Positions 1 to 6,383 of a stretch of 12,004 nt of DNA are shown piece by piece. The notes beneath the pieces were generated by a model. The model was not told where the DNA came from. It was given only the letters and a program-made list of their open reading frames with translations, and did no database searches. Each line of letters opens with the position of its first letter. Position 1 is the stretch's first letter. This DNA comes from RGIG3178 sp964533965 (GTDB lineage: Bacteria > Bacillota > Clostridia > Christensenellales > QAND01): assembly GCA_964533965.1 (NCBI GenBank), contig CAZHNN010000036.1, positions 1 through 12,004 of the forward strand, written 5' to 3'. Made by a program: the position numbers and the translations under genes.

Positions 1-560
1 CACCAGACATACGTTGCGCCGCTTGGAATCGTATCGGTCTGCACGAATTCCATCTGAGCAATCTCTATGACACAGCCCGTATTGCCGCCTTCCACGACAA
101 AGGACACCGGAATGCTCTCCGACTCGGGCTCTGTTTTGCCGTACAGTTCCACTGTGGTCCAATCGCTCTTGGATGTAACGGCTGATTTGGCCGACGGATA
201 ATCCGCAATCTGAACCTTTACGGTGCCATTGCCTTGCACGATCCTCGTACAGAACCGGATACCGTAATTCGTATCGCCCGACATGAGTACGTATTGGTCC
301 AGCGATACGTAGGGTTGATCCTTGCAATCGATGCGTACTACCGTGCCGTATTCGGAATCCGTTCTCGTTGTGAGCCTTGCGCCTTCGGTCAGTTCCCAGT
401 TATCGATGTTGCCATTGACATCTTTTTCAAAGCTGAGATTGTAAAACAAATTATCATCGCCGACAGCCGCCATCCCGAACAAAAGGGAGAGCGACATCAG
501 CAACACAAAGAGCAATGCCAATCGACGATTCAGCAAACGGGAAACCACCAATCGTTCCAT
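1..560 (-). CDS. Exported protein with a carbohydrate-binding-module-like domain (3' end missing)
   Basis: The reading frame opens with ATG at 560 and stays open to the left edge, giving 186 codons of a longer protein. Residues 1-13 are basic (several Arg), residues 14-31 are a hydrophobic core, and an Ala-Ala pair at 31-32 precedes an acidic stretch. This looks like a Sec signal peptide or an N-terminal anchor; there is no lipobox Cys. Residues about 37-175 resemble a CBM_4_9/galactose-binding-like jelly roll: NLFYNLSFE at the start, a GxxxNWEL-type strand, the SDWTTVELYG strand at 132-141, and a closing hydrophobic strand at 164-175. The domain call rests on pattern recognition only. The missing C-terminal part could be a catalytic, membrane or further binding domain, so no substrate can be named. 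The gene has its own promoter directly upstream and no clear Shine-Dalgarno sequence (GTGACAAAAA precedes ATG). It is functionally unrelated to its neighbours. Confidence 0.72.
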   Translation of the reverse strand, partial: MERLVVSRLLNRRLALLFVLLMSLSLLFGMAAVGDDNLFYNLSFEKDVNGNIDNWELTEGARLTTRTDSEYGTVVRIDCKDQPYVSLDQYVLMSGDTNYGIRFCTRIVQGNGTVKVQIADYPSAKSAVTSKSDWTTVELYGKTEPESESIPVSFVVEGGNTGCVIEIAQMEFVQTDTIPSGATYVW

Positions 561-571
561 TTTTTGTCACT

Positions 572-607
572 ATTATAGACTATTATAGCATGGAAAACAT
601 CAGTCAA
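572..607 (-). promoter_or_regulatory. Promoter of the exported-protein gene, with duplicated -10 box
   Basis: On the minus strand a TGCTATAAT extended -10 lies at 582-587 (TATAAT). A second perfect TATAAT lies 10 bp downstream at 572-577, because a 10-bp unit (TATAATAGTC, then TATAATAGTG) is tandemly duplicated. A TTGACT -35-like element at 602-607 overlaps the last codons of yraN, but its spacing to the first -10 is only 14 bp. The extended TG motif may therefore matter more. Starts from the two -10 boxes would give leaders of roughly 15 and 5 nucleotides. Confidence 0.6.
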
Positions 608-965
608 TACAGCAGAAAAAAGCGTCGGGAATATGACAAATGCGTTTTTCCTTCGCATATACTTCGATAACGTCAAAACGTACGGGCTTGTCCATGAAGT
701 CGTGCTGCTGCAGGTACTGTTCCGCTACTTTCGCGATGGTCTGTTGTTTTTTCGCGGTGACCGCTTCGCCGGGCAGTCCGAACGTTGTGCTCGTGCGCGT
801 CTTTACCTCGACAAACACCAGCGTTTCGCCCTGCAAAGCTACGATGTCCACTTCCCCGGTGCTTGTGCGAAAACGCCTTTCAAGTATCTTATAACCATTG
901 TCCATGAGGTATTGTTCAGCCATCATTTCACCGGCGCGGCCTATGGCTACGTTATGCCTGTTCAT
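600..965 (-). CDS. yraN: YraN family (UPF0102) endonuclease-like protein
   Basis: This 121-residue protein is of normal size for the UPF0102/YraN family, which has a PD-(D/E)XK-type nuclease fold and no firmly established cellular role. The family hallmarks are visible: GRAGE near the N-terminus (residues 9-13) with AxxYL after it, GEVD at 37-40, and FVEVKTR at 51-57. D40, E53 and K55 are the likely metal-site residues. The start ATG at 965 is preceded by AAAGGA about 8 bases upstream and overlaps the 3' end of rnhB by 14 bp, so the two are translationally linked. A yraN next to rnhB is common in bacteria and is consistent with a role in nucleic acid processing, but that is inference. The family assignment is secure and the function is not. 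Confidence 0.93.
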   Translation of the reverse strand: MNRHNVAIGRAGEMMAEQYLMDNGYKILERRFRTSTGEVDIVALQGETLVFVEVKTRTSTTFGLPGEAVTAKKQQTIAKVAEQYLQQHDFMDKPVRFDVIEVYAKEKRICHIPDAFFCCID

Positions 966-1581
966 GCAAAATTCCTTTCAAAAAGGAAAGTCTGTGCACA
1001 GGACATGGCCCGTTCGTCTTGATTGCCTCAATATGCACCTTTGTGCCGTAACCCTTGTGGACATCAAAGCCATATGCCGGGTATTGTGTTGCCAACTCTC
1101 GCATCAGGCTGTCCCTGTGCGTTTTGGCAAGAATGGAAGCGGCAGCGATCGCATAGCTCTTGGAATCTCCCTTGACGATTCCAACGCCCCGCACGCCTAA
1201 AAACGAGGGATCGATCGCATCGATCAACAACATCCCCTCACAGGCTTCCATCGCCTCGTACGCTCTCTTCATCGCAAGTTTCGTTGCCTGCAGAATATTG
1301 AGCTCCTCGATTTCACACACATCCGCTGCGCCCACGCCATAGGACAGCGCTTGTCTTCGGATCAATTTTGCAATTGCTTCCCTGCGATTTTCCGCAATCA
1401 GTTTCGAATCGTTGATGCCTTCGATAAGCGTTTGCCTGTCAAGATGCACGCATGCCGCGACCACGGGACCAACCAACGCCCCGCGACCCGCCTCGTCCAT
1501 ACCAAATGCCGGGCTTTGCCCGCAATGCATGGCATCAAAAGCCACCATCGCAGCCAGCCGGTCATATTCCTTCTGTTGCAT
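952..1581 (-). CDS. rnhB: Ribonuclease HII
   Basis: RNase HII cuts the RNA strand of RNA/DNA hybrids and starts removal of single ribonucleotides misincorporated in DNA. The 209-residue protein has the diagnostic GMDEAGRG motif at 27-34 (catalytic D29 and E30), the LLIDA strand carrying D121, GDSKS with D139, and the AAASILAK helix at 147-153 followed by HRD. These match the four-acidic-residue active site of the family. The GRG motif is typical of HII rather than HIII. The start ATG at 1581 was chosen because AAAGGAAGG lies about 7 bases upstream; an in-frame extension further upstream would run through rbgA and adds nothing conserved. The gene overlaps rbgA by 20 bp at its start and yraN by 14 bp at its end, which suggests a single translationally coupled rbgA-rnhB-yraN message. 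Confidence 0.96.
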   Translation of the reverse strand: MQQKEYDRLAAMVAFDAMHCGQSPAFGMDEAGRGALVGPVVAACVHLDRQTLIEGINDSKLIAENRREAIAKLIRRQALSYGVGAADVCEIEELNILQATKLAMKRAYEAMEACEGMLLIDAIDPSFLGVRGVGIVKGDSKSYAIAAASILAKTHRDSLMRELATQYPAYGFDVHKGYGTKVHIEAIKTNGPCPVHRLSFLKGILHEQA

Positions 1582-2428
1582 CGGAACCTTCCTTTGGCCA
1601 TTCCAGCGTGATCCGGCCCAGTTTTCCCGTTCTGAACTCATCCAGCAAGAGGGTTGCGGCTCGCTCCAAATCCAATTCCCCGCCGCGCACGATGCAGCCA
1701 CGCGCCTTCGCGATAGCAGAGAGTACCTCCGACGCATCAGCCTGTTCACTCGCAAGCTTAAAGCGGCTTGCCAATGAGCCCGGGCTGCCTGCCTTGAGCT
1801 CGTCGATCAGGCTGTATGAAAGCGGTATGGGTTCAAGGACTTCGTCGCGGATCGCATTGATATAGGCAAGGCGTTTGGCGACGTTCTGGTCTTCAAATTT
1901 CGGCCAAAGCACGCCGGGCGTATCGAGAAGTTCGAGTCGATCCGAAATCCGGATCCATTGCTGCCCGCGCGTAACGCCCGGAGCCGCTCCGACCTTGGCG
2001 CGCCTTTCGCCGGAAAGCATGTTGATCACGCTGCTTTTGCCCACATTGGGAATGCCCACGATCATCGCCCGAACGGGCCGGACAGCTCCCTTTTCCGCCC
2101 AGCGTCGAACAACATCCGACGCGGCTTTGTCCACCGCGCCAAACAGTGAAGCGTGCTTTCCGCTTTTTATTGCGCAGAACGGTACCGCCAATATGCCTTT
2201 TGACCGGTAATAGGCCGTCCATTTTTGATTGGCCGCGGGGTTTGCCAAGTCCTCTTTGTTGAGCACGACCACACGTGGTTTGTTCTTAAATAGCTCATCC
2301 AAATCCGGGTTGCTCGTGGACAGCGGTACACGCGCATCCAATATTTCGATGACGACATCTGCCAAAGCCATCCGCTTTTGCATTTCGCGCTTGGACTTGG
2401 TCATATGCCCTGGATACCATTGAATCAA
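1562..2428 (-). CDS. rbgA: Ribosome biogenesis GTPase A (YlqF)
   Basis: RbgA is a circularly permuted GTPase needed for late maturation of the 50S subunit in Firmicutes. The 288-residue product starts with the family-typical MIQWYPGHMTKSKR. The motifs appear in permuted order: G4 NKED at 57-60, G5-like region near 84-88, G1 GIPNVGKSS at 125-133, a G2 Thr near 153, and G3 DTPG at 169-172. The C-terminal helical domain (about 190-280) fits the RNA-binding part. The start codon is TTG at 2428: no ATG gives the conserved N-terminus, a GGAAGGGG Shine-Dalgarno lies 9 bases upstream, and an in-frame stop sits three codons further up. The gene lies just downstream of rplS and its terminator, so its expression probably depends on read-through or an unseen promoter. 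It overlaps rnhB by 20 bp. Confidence 0.96.
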   Translation of the reverse strand: MIQWYPGHMTKSKREMQKRMALADVVIEILDARVPLSTSNPDLDELFKNKPRVVVLNKEDLANPAANQKWTAYYRSKGILAVPFCAIKSGKHASLFGAVDKAASDVVRRWAEKGAVRPVRAMIVGIPNVGKSSVINMLSGERRAKVGAAPGVTRGQQWIRISDRLELLDTPGVLWPKFEDQNVAKRLAYINAIRDEVLEPIPLSYSLIDELKAGSPGSLASRFKLASEQADASEVLSAIAKARGCIVRGGELDLERAATLLLDEFRTGKLGRITLEWPKEGSDATEGI

Positions 2429-2437
2429 CAGGGTCTA

Positions 2438-2445
2438 CCCCTTCC
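2438..2445 (-). promoter_or_regulatory. Ribosome binding site that sets the rbgA TTG start
   Basis: GGAAGGGG on the minus strand, 9 bases upstream of TTG at 2428. It almost touches the T-tract of the rplS terminator. A short GGGT-AG-ACCC inverted repeat (2431-2440) overlaps its 3' half; the two-base loop makes a stable hairpin doubtful. Confidence 0.65.
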
Positions 2446-2447
2446 AT

Positions 2448-2473
2448 AAAGAAAAAAGGCGCAGGCGCCTTTT
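2448..2473 (-). terminator. Intrinsic terminator after rplS
   Basis: A perfect 9-bp inverted repeat, AAAAGGCGC-AG-GCGCCTTTT, lies at 2454-2473. The practical loop is larger than two bases because the innermost pairs must open. In the minus-strand transcript it is followed by a TTTTTTCTTT tract. It overlaps the rplS stop codon. Because rbgA begins only about 25 bases further on and no promoter is evident between them, it probably acts as a partial terminator that lowers rbgA-rnhB-yraN relative to rplS. Confidence 0.75.
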
Positions 2474-2813
2474 ATCTTTCTCTGAGTTTGCTCGCCTTGC
2501 CGACGCGGTCGCGCAGGAAGTAGAGTTTGGCGCGGCGGACTTTTCCGTGGCGCACCATTTCGATATGGTCCACGCGGGGGCTGTGCAGCGGGAACGTGCG
2601 CTCCACGCCGATGCCGTAGCTCAGGCGGCGAACGGTGATAGTCTCGCGAGTGCCGCCGTGCTTTAAGGCGATGACGGTCCCTTCAAAAGCCTGTAAGCGT
2701 TCGCGGTTTCCTTCGACAACTTTGACATGCACGCGAACGGTGTCGCCGATTTTTAATTCCGGCAGATCCGTGCGCATCTGCTGCTTTTCGATATTGCGGA
2801 TGATTTCGTTCAT
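2472..2813 (-). CDS. rplS: 50S ribosomal protein L19
   Basis: L19 sits at the 30S-50S interface of the large subunit. The 113-residue product is full length for the family and shows its typical run: MNEIIRNIEK, DLPELKIGDTVRVHVKVVEGNRER, QAFEGTVI, the ETITVRRLSYGIGVERTFP segment, and a basic C-terminus with KVRRAKLYFLRDRVGK. The start is ATG at 2813 because GGGAGGAAC lies about 10 bases upstream. The in-frame extension to 2861 would begin with TTG and contains that Shine-Dalgarno sequence itself. The gene has a strong promoter of its own in the trmD-rplS gap and a terminator at its stop codon, so it can be expressed as a short single-gene transcript besides read-through from trmD. Confidence 0.98.
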   Translation of the reverse strand: MNEIIRNIEKQQMRTDLPELKIGDTVRVHVKVVEGNRERLQAFEGTVIALKHGGTRETITVRRLSYGIGVERTFPLHSPRVDHIEMVRHGKVRRAKLYFLRDRVGKASKLRER

Positions 2814-2864
2814 CGTAATTGTTCCTCCCATGATGCCACGTACGCAAACAGCTAAATCCAAGGA

Positions 2865-2893
2865 ATTATAGCATGCGAATGCGGTTATGGCAA
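2865..2893 (-). promoter_or_regulatory. Promoter of rplS
   Basis: On the minus strand TTGCCA (2888-2893) and a perfect TATAAT (2865-2870) are separated by exactly 17 bp, and TGC before the -10 makes it an extended type. It lies just after the trmD stop codon. The predicted start near 2858 gives a leader of about 45 nucleotides before the rplS ATG. The spacer holds a GCAT-TCGC-ATGC inverted repeat next to the -10. I could not recognise a defined L19 leader fold in the short untranslated region. Confidence 0.75.
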
Positions 2894-2900
2894 GTTTTTG

Positions 2901-3617
2901 CTATGTGTATTGCTTTGTTTCCTTTTCAGTGAGCTTTGCAATCGCAAACAGATCCGGCCGCTTTTGCTGCGTCTCTTTGAGCGATTGTTCCCGCTTCCAT
3001 TTTTCTATCTCTGCGTGGTTGCCCGACAACAGGACCTCCGGCACCTTGTACCCCCGAAACTCGCTCGGGCGTGTGTATTGTGGGTATTCGAGCAATCCAT
3101 CCGAAAAGCTCTCGTCCTGTGCGCTGTGTGCACTTCCCAACACGCCGGGCAGAAGCCGGGCTATGCAGTCCACCAACGCCATTGCCGGGATCTCTCCGCC
3201 TGTGAGCACGTAATCGCCGATCGAAACTTCAAGGTCGATGCAATGATCGATGATGCGCTGGTCGATCCCCTCGTAATGCCCGCAGAGCAGGATGAGTTCC
3301 TCTTCCTTCGACAGCTCGTGCGCCAGATCCATGGTAAGCCTTTGGCCTTTGGGCGAAAAATAGATGCGTTTCGCGTGGCCAATGCCATCTTCCATCGCCT
3401 GTTGTATGGCATCGAATGCCGGTTGCGGCATCATCAGCATCCCCGCTCCGCCGCCGAAAGGATAATCGTCCACTTGCCTGTGCTTGTTTTCGGCATAGTC
3501 TCGAATGTTGTAGAGATGTACATCCAGCGCTTTGGATTCTATCGCGCGCTTTAGTATGCTCTCATTCAACATACCTTCAAACATGCCTAGGAACAATGTC
3601 AGTATGCTAATCCTCAT
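2901..3617 (-). CDS. trmD: tRNA (guanine-N1-)-methyltransferase TrmD
   Basis: TrmD methylates G37 of tRNAs with a G at position 36, using S-adenosylmethionine, and so prevents +1 frameshifting. The 238-residue protein is of usual length and shows the SPOUT trefoil-knot motifs: MRISILTLFLGMF at the start, DYPFGGGAGM at 51-60, LCGHYEGIDQR at 111-121, SIGDYVLTGGE at 132-142, R154, the catalytic Asp in QDES (D168), LEYPQYTRP at 177-185 and SGNH at 199-202. The start ATG at 3617 follows GAGGT about 9 bases upstream, lies inside the 3' end of rimM (11-bp overlap) and gives the conserved N-terminus. A longer in-frame extension into rimM has no conserved sequence. The gene follows rimM as in most bacteria, linking tRNA modification to ribosome maturation. 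Confidence 0.98.
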   Translation of the reverse strand: MRISILTLFLGMFEGMLNESILKRAIESKALDVHLYNIRDYAENKHRQVDDYPFGGGAGMLMMPQPAFDAIQQAMEDGIGHAKRIYFSPKGQRLTMDLAHELSKEEELILLCGHYEGIDQRIIDHCIDLEVSIGDYVLTGGEIPAMALVDCIARLLPGVLGSAHSAQDESFSDGLLEYPQYTRPSEFRGYKVPEVLLSGNHAEIEKWKREQSLKETQQKRPDLFAIAKLTEKETKQYT

Positions 3618-4131
3618 CGACGCTGACCTCGGACAAAGCCTTCTCATCCAGTTCCATGACGCCTGCGTTTAGGTCTACATTGCGTATCACGCGCTTTAAT
3701 GCCGGAAACAGGAAATGGCTCCCGGATGTACGTTTCACGCGGTATACGTCCACTCCGCCCGTCTGAATGACCTCGACCAATGTGCCAAGCGTCTGCGTTT
3801 CGCCCATTACGTTGAGCCCTTCCAGGTCAGCAATGAACCAAACGTTCTCGGGCAGTTCGACGGCGTCCTTTCGCTCGACACAGAGGTAGCAATCCTTCAG
3901 CTGATCTGCCGCGTCGCGGGTGTAGCAGCCCTCCAGATACGCATAAACCCCGCTCTCGTCGATGCGGTTGACGGTGATTTTGCTTTGCACAAAGCTTCCG
4001 TTCTGCTCAATAAAGACGTTTTTAAGGTTTTGGTATCGATCCGCGTCATCAGTTAACGGCTGAATCTTCACTTCGCCTTTGATGCCGTGTGATCGCACGA
4101 TGAGGCCTATGCGAAGGTGCTCCCGTTTCAT
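3607..4131 (-). CDS. rimM: 16S rRNA processing / 30S maturation factor RimM
   Basis: RimM assists late 30S assembly, especially the 3' head domain of 16S rRNA, and binds ribosomal protein S19. The 174-residue protein has the N-terminal barrel (about 1-92) with the signature RIGLIVRSHGIKGEVKIQPLTDD at 7-29. A C-terminal PRC-barrel domain follows (about 95-165) with VDVYRVKR, FLFPALKRVIRNVDL and a VMELDE strand. The tail is acidic. Its ATG overlaps the khpA stop as ATGA (4128-4131) and no good Shine-Dalgarno sequence is seen just before it, so translation is probably coupled to khpA. The next gene, trmD, overlaps its 3' end by 11 bp. The order khpA-rimM-trmD-rplS supports the assignment. Confidence 0.97.
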   Translation of the reverse strand: MKREHLRIGLIVRSHGIKGEVKIQPLTDDADRYQNLKNVFIEQNGSFVQSKITVNRIDESGVYAYLEGCYTRDAADQLKDCYLCVERKDAVELPENVWFIADLEGLNVMGETQTLGTLVEVIQTGGVDVYRVKRTSGSHFLFPALKRVIRNVDLNAGVMELDEKALSEVSVDED

Positions 4132-4364
4132 TCGACGATGTCCACATTGTAGTGGATCTGCATGTTTTCCTTGGCTGCGGCAGCCTTGACGACGGTGCGG
4201 ATCGACTTTGCAATTCTGCCCTGCTTGCCGATCACCTTGCCCATATCCGAATCGTTGACGCGAAGCTCAATGGTGACTTCTCCATTCTTCTCCACGCGAT
4301 TGACACGGACATCCTCGGGATGATCCACCAATGCCTTGGCGATAAACTCCACAAGTTGCTCCAT
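4128..4364 (-). CDS. khpA: KH-domain RNA-binding protein KhpA (YlqC)
   Basis: This small protein (78 residues) is a single KH domain of the KhpA/YlqC/UPF0109 family. In other Firmicutes it pairs with KhpB/EloR/Jag and affects cell-wall growth and RNA metabolism. The family hallmark is VIGKQGRIAKSIRTVVKAAA, with the RNA-binding GxxG loop as GKQG at 46-49, preceded by the VTIELRVNDSDMGKV strand. The start ATG at 4364 has a clear AAAGGAG Shine-Dalgarno 6-8 bases upstream, which overlaps the end of rpsP. The gap to rpsP is 11 bp and the stop overlaps the rimM start by 4 bp. Bacillus has ylqD between this gene and rimM; here it is absent. Confidence 0.95.
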   Translation of the reverse strand: MEQLVEFIAKALVDHPEDVRVNRVEKNGEVTIELRVNDSDMGKVIGKQGRIAKSIRTVVKAAAAKENMQIHYNVDIVE

Positions 4365-4375
4365 CTACTTCTCCT

Positions 4376-4621
4376 TTATGATTGCGCTCCACTCTTTTTC
4401 AACAGAGCGCGAACCGTATCGGAGGGCTGTGCGCCGTTCGTGAGCCAATACTGTGCCCGTTCGTTGTCCACCTTGAACTCAGCCGGCTCGGAAAGCGGAT
4501 TGTAATACCCGATCTCCTCGATGAAACGGCCGTTTCTCGGTGTACGGGAATCGGATACGATGATCCTGTAGAACGGTGCTTTCTTGGCGCCCATCCTCTT
4601 TAGCCTGATCTTAACTGCCAT
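4376..4621 (-). CDS. rpsP: 30S ribosomal protein S16
   Basis: S16 is an early-binding protein of the 30S subunit body. The 81-residue product has the family pattern: MAVKIRLKRMGAKKAPFYRI at the start, VSDSRTPRNGRFIEEIGYYNP at 22-42, and ALLKKSG near the end. The start ATG at 4621 is preceded by a strong AAAGGAGG Shine-Dalgarno about 10 bases away; the longer in-frame extension to 4666 has no conserved sequence. It lies 89 bp downstream of ffh, a gap filled by two hairpin-forming repeats, and 11 bp upstream of khpA. No convincing promoter of its own was seen, so it is probably transcribed from the ylxM promoter, perhaps modulated at the hairpins. Confidence 0.98.
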   Translation of the reverse strand: MAVKIRLKRMGAKKAPFYRIIVSDSRTPRNGRFIEEIGYYNPLSEPAEFKVDNERAQYWLTNGAQPSDTVRALLKKSGAQS

Positions 4622-4660
4622 ACGTTTGTTTCCTCCTTTATATCCAAAAACGCGGGGCCA

Positions 4661-4711
4661 GAACAAATTGGTTCACAATTTGCTCGGAACAAACTGATTT
4701 GTCAGTTTGTT
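4661..4711 (-). repeat. Two similar tandem hairpins between ffh and rpsP
   Basis: Two inverted repeats sit side by side. The first met by the polymerase is 4688-4711, with 10-bp arms AACAAACTGA and TCAGTTTGTT around TTTG. The second is 4661-4685, with 10-bp arms GAACAAATTG and CAATTTGCTC around GTTCA, with one G-U pair in the minus-strand RNA. The arms share GAACAAA-TG, so the hairpins look like diverged copies. The first overlaps the ffh stop codon. Neither has a clean T-tract, so they resemble weak terminators, processing sites or 3'-end stabilisers more than a full terminator. Confidence 0.65.
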
Positions 4712-6033
4712 TAAAACGGCATTCTGAATCCACGTTTTCGCATCATTCTGTTCCCGGTCATCTGTTTTAAGAGCTTCTTCATGGACATGAATTCGTTGAT
4801 TAACCGGTTTATATCGCTTACCTGTGTTCCGCTTCCGGCCGCGATTCGCCTTCTGCGAGATGCGTTGATGATCTCTGGTCGTTTGCGCTCTGCGGGTGTC
4901 ATGCTGTAGATGATCGCTTCCATTTTTTTGGTTCGCTGTTCATCCAGTTCAGAATCGCCGATCTTCTTCTGCATGCCGGGCAGCATGGAGCTCACTTCTC
5001 CGATTCCGCCCATCTTCTTGATCTGCTGGAGCTGGTCTAGAAAATCCTCCAGCGTGAAATCGGCGTGGCGCAGCTTCTGCTCCATCTTCGCCGCCTTTTC
5101 CTCATCGAAGGTCTCCTGCGCTTTTTCTATCAGCGACAGGATGTCGCCCATGCCCAGGATGCGCGATGCCATGCGCTCGGGATGGAACGGTTCGATTTGG
5201 TCCAGCTTCTCGCCCACACCGGCAAACTTAATGGGTTTGCCCGTCACGGCACGCATGGACAACGCGGCGCCTCCGCGCGCATCACCGTCGAGCTTGGTCA
5301 GAACGATACCCGTAAGCGGCAGCGCATCGGAGAAAGCCTGTGCGATGTTCACCGCATCCTGTCCGGTCATGGCATCCGCCACGAGCAGGACTTCCGTTGG
5401 CGCAACTGCGCGCGCGATATCCTTAATTTGCTGCATCAGCGCTTCATCGATGTGCAGACGGCCTGCCGTATCGACGATGAGTGTGTCGCACATCTCATCC
5501 TGTGCTGTTTTCAATGCCGACTTTGCAATGACAACCGGATCCGTCCCGCCGCTGTATACCGGAACATCCACCTGTTTGCCAAGCACCTTCAGCTGCTCCA
5601 CGGCAGCAGGGCGCTGTATGTCGCAGGCGGCCAGCATCGGCCGTTTGCCGCTCTTTTTCAGGTGCAATGCGAGCTTTCCGGCAAACGTCGTCTTGCCCGC
5701 GCCCTGCAAACCACACAGAAGGATGACCGTTGGCGGTTTGCTAGCAACCTGCAGCTTGACATTCTGCCCGCCCATAAGAGCTGTCAATTCCTCGTGGACG
5801 ATCTTGATGACCTGCTGTCCGGGCGTCAGGCTCTTCAACACATCTGTTCCGACGCAACGTTCGCTCACGCGTGCGATGAAATCCTTGGCAACCTTGAAGT
5901 TTACGTCGGCTTCCAACAAAGCCATACGGACTTCGCGCATTGCTTCCTTCACGTCGCCCTCGCTCAAAACGCCGCGTCCCGTCAGCTTTTTAAACGTGCT
6001 TTTCAGCTTTTCGCCCAGTGATTCAAAAGCCAT
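4711..6033 (-). CDS. ffh: Signal recognition particle protein Ffh (SRP54)
   Basis: Ffh is the protein part of the signal recognition particle. It binds hydrophobic signal sequences and SRP RNA, and delivers ribosomes to FtsY at the membrane. The 440-residue protein has an N domain (1-95), a G domain (96-295) with G1 GLQGAGKTT at 108-116, DTAGR at 188-192 and TKLDGDARGG at 246-255, and an M domain (about 300-440). The M domain carries the SRP RNA-binding stretch around 380-404 (TPAERKRPEIINASRRRR) and a Met-rich tail. The start ATG at 6033 was chosen because GGGAG lies about 9 bases upstream; it shares one base with the ylxM stop (TAATG), so the two are coupled. ylxM upstream and ftsY just beyond complete the targeting genes here. 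No SRP RNA gene was seen in this window. Confidence 0.98.
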   Translation of the reverse strand: MAFESLGEKLKSTFKKLTGRGVLSEGDVKEAMREVRMALLEADVNFKVAKDFIARVSERCVGTDVLKSLTPGQQVIKIVHEELTALMGGQNVKLQVASKPPTVILLCGLQGAGKTTFAGKLALHLKKSGKRPMLAACDIQRPAAVEQLKVLGKQVDVPVYSGGTDPVVIAKSALKTAQDEMCDTLIVDTAGRLHIDEALMQQIKDIARAVAPTEVLLVADAMTGQDAVNIAQAFSDALPLTGIVLTKLDGDARGGAALSMRAVTGKPIKFAGVGEKLDQIEPFHPERMASRILGMGDILSLIEKAQETFDEEKAAKMEQKLRHADFTLEDFLDQLQQIKKMGGIGEVSSMLPGMQKKIGDSELDEQRTKKMEAIIYSMTPAERKRPEIINASRRRRIAAGSGTQVSDINRLINEFMSMKKLLKQMTGNRMMRKRGFRMPF

Positions 6034-6365
6034 TATGGACTCTCCCATTCCTTGAGCAAAGCGTCAATCCGCGTTGCGTACTCATCCAGACCCGATTGCT
6101 GCAGTTCCGTCTGCATTTCCCGCAGACCTTGCTGCAATCTCGTATATCGGAATGCCAGATGCAGTTGCTCTTCCATCTCCATCAACTGCTTTTCCGCCCT
6201 ACTCAGCGTATCATATACGCCCTGGCGGCTGATGTCCTGCAGTTGGGCGATCTCCGAAAGCGAGTAATCTTCCTGGCAATACAGTTCCATCAAGTTTCGC
6301 TGATGATCCGTCAGCATCTGTCCATAGAAATCCAGCAACAGCCCTAAAAAGACCTTTTTCTCCAT
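6033..6365 (-). CDS. ylxM: YlxM family helix-turn-helix protein, SRP-associated
   Basis: This 110-residue protein belongs to the YlxM/p13 family (UPF0122), encoded directly before ffh in Firmicutes and shown in streptococci to interact with SRP components. Residues about 20-60 form a sigma-70 region-4-like helix-turn-helix: LTDHQRNLMELYCQEDYSLSEIAQ followed by the recognition-helix-like ISRQGVYDTLSRAEKQL. The rest is a charged helical tail (about 60-108) rich in Glu and Gln. The start ATG at 6365 has only a weak GGGGTG site about 9 bases upstream. An ATG five codons further up (6380) is in frame but has no Shine-Dalgarno sequence, so 6365 is preferred. It is the first gene of its transcript and overlaps the ffh start by one base. 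Confidence 0.93.
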   Translation of the reverse strand: MEKKVFLGLLLDFYGQMLTDHQRNLMELYCQEDYSLSEIAQLQDISRQGVYDTLSRAEKQLMEMEEQLHLAFRYTRLQQGLREMQTELQQSGLDEYATRIDALLKEWESP

Positions 6366-6383
6366 GCACAGGCACCCCATTCG

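Noticed and set aside
1582..1755. Upstream extension of rnhB
   Set aside because: The additional 58 codons lie inside rbgA, have no similarity to RNase HII, and ignore the good Shine-Dalgarno site before ATG at 1581.
2814..2858. A structured L19 autoregulatory leader before rplS
   Set aside because: The predicted untranslated region is only about 45 nucleotides and I see no stable conserved stem in it; a covariance-model search would be needed.
4634..4660. A TTGTTC / TATAAA promoter for rpsP
   Set aside because: The -10 candidate abuts the Shine-Dalgarno sequence, so a start seven bases downstream would remove the ribosome binding site from the message.
4661..4674. LexA-type operator GAAC-N-GTTC between ffh and rpsP
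   Set aside because: The spacing is six bases instead of the four of the Gram-positive LexA box, and the motif is part of a longer hairpin arm.
5065..6021. Second long plus-strand frame (318 codons) opposite ffh
   Set aside because: Same reason: a His/Arg/Leu-rich shadow in another frame of ffh with no conserved features.
4910..6055. Long open frame on the plus strand (381 codons) opposite ffh
   Set aside because: It is antisense to the fully conserved ffh coding region, is Ser-rich with no recognisable domain, and has no promoter or binding site; it is a by-product of codon bias in ffh.
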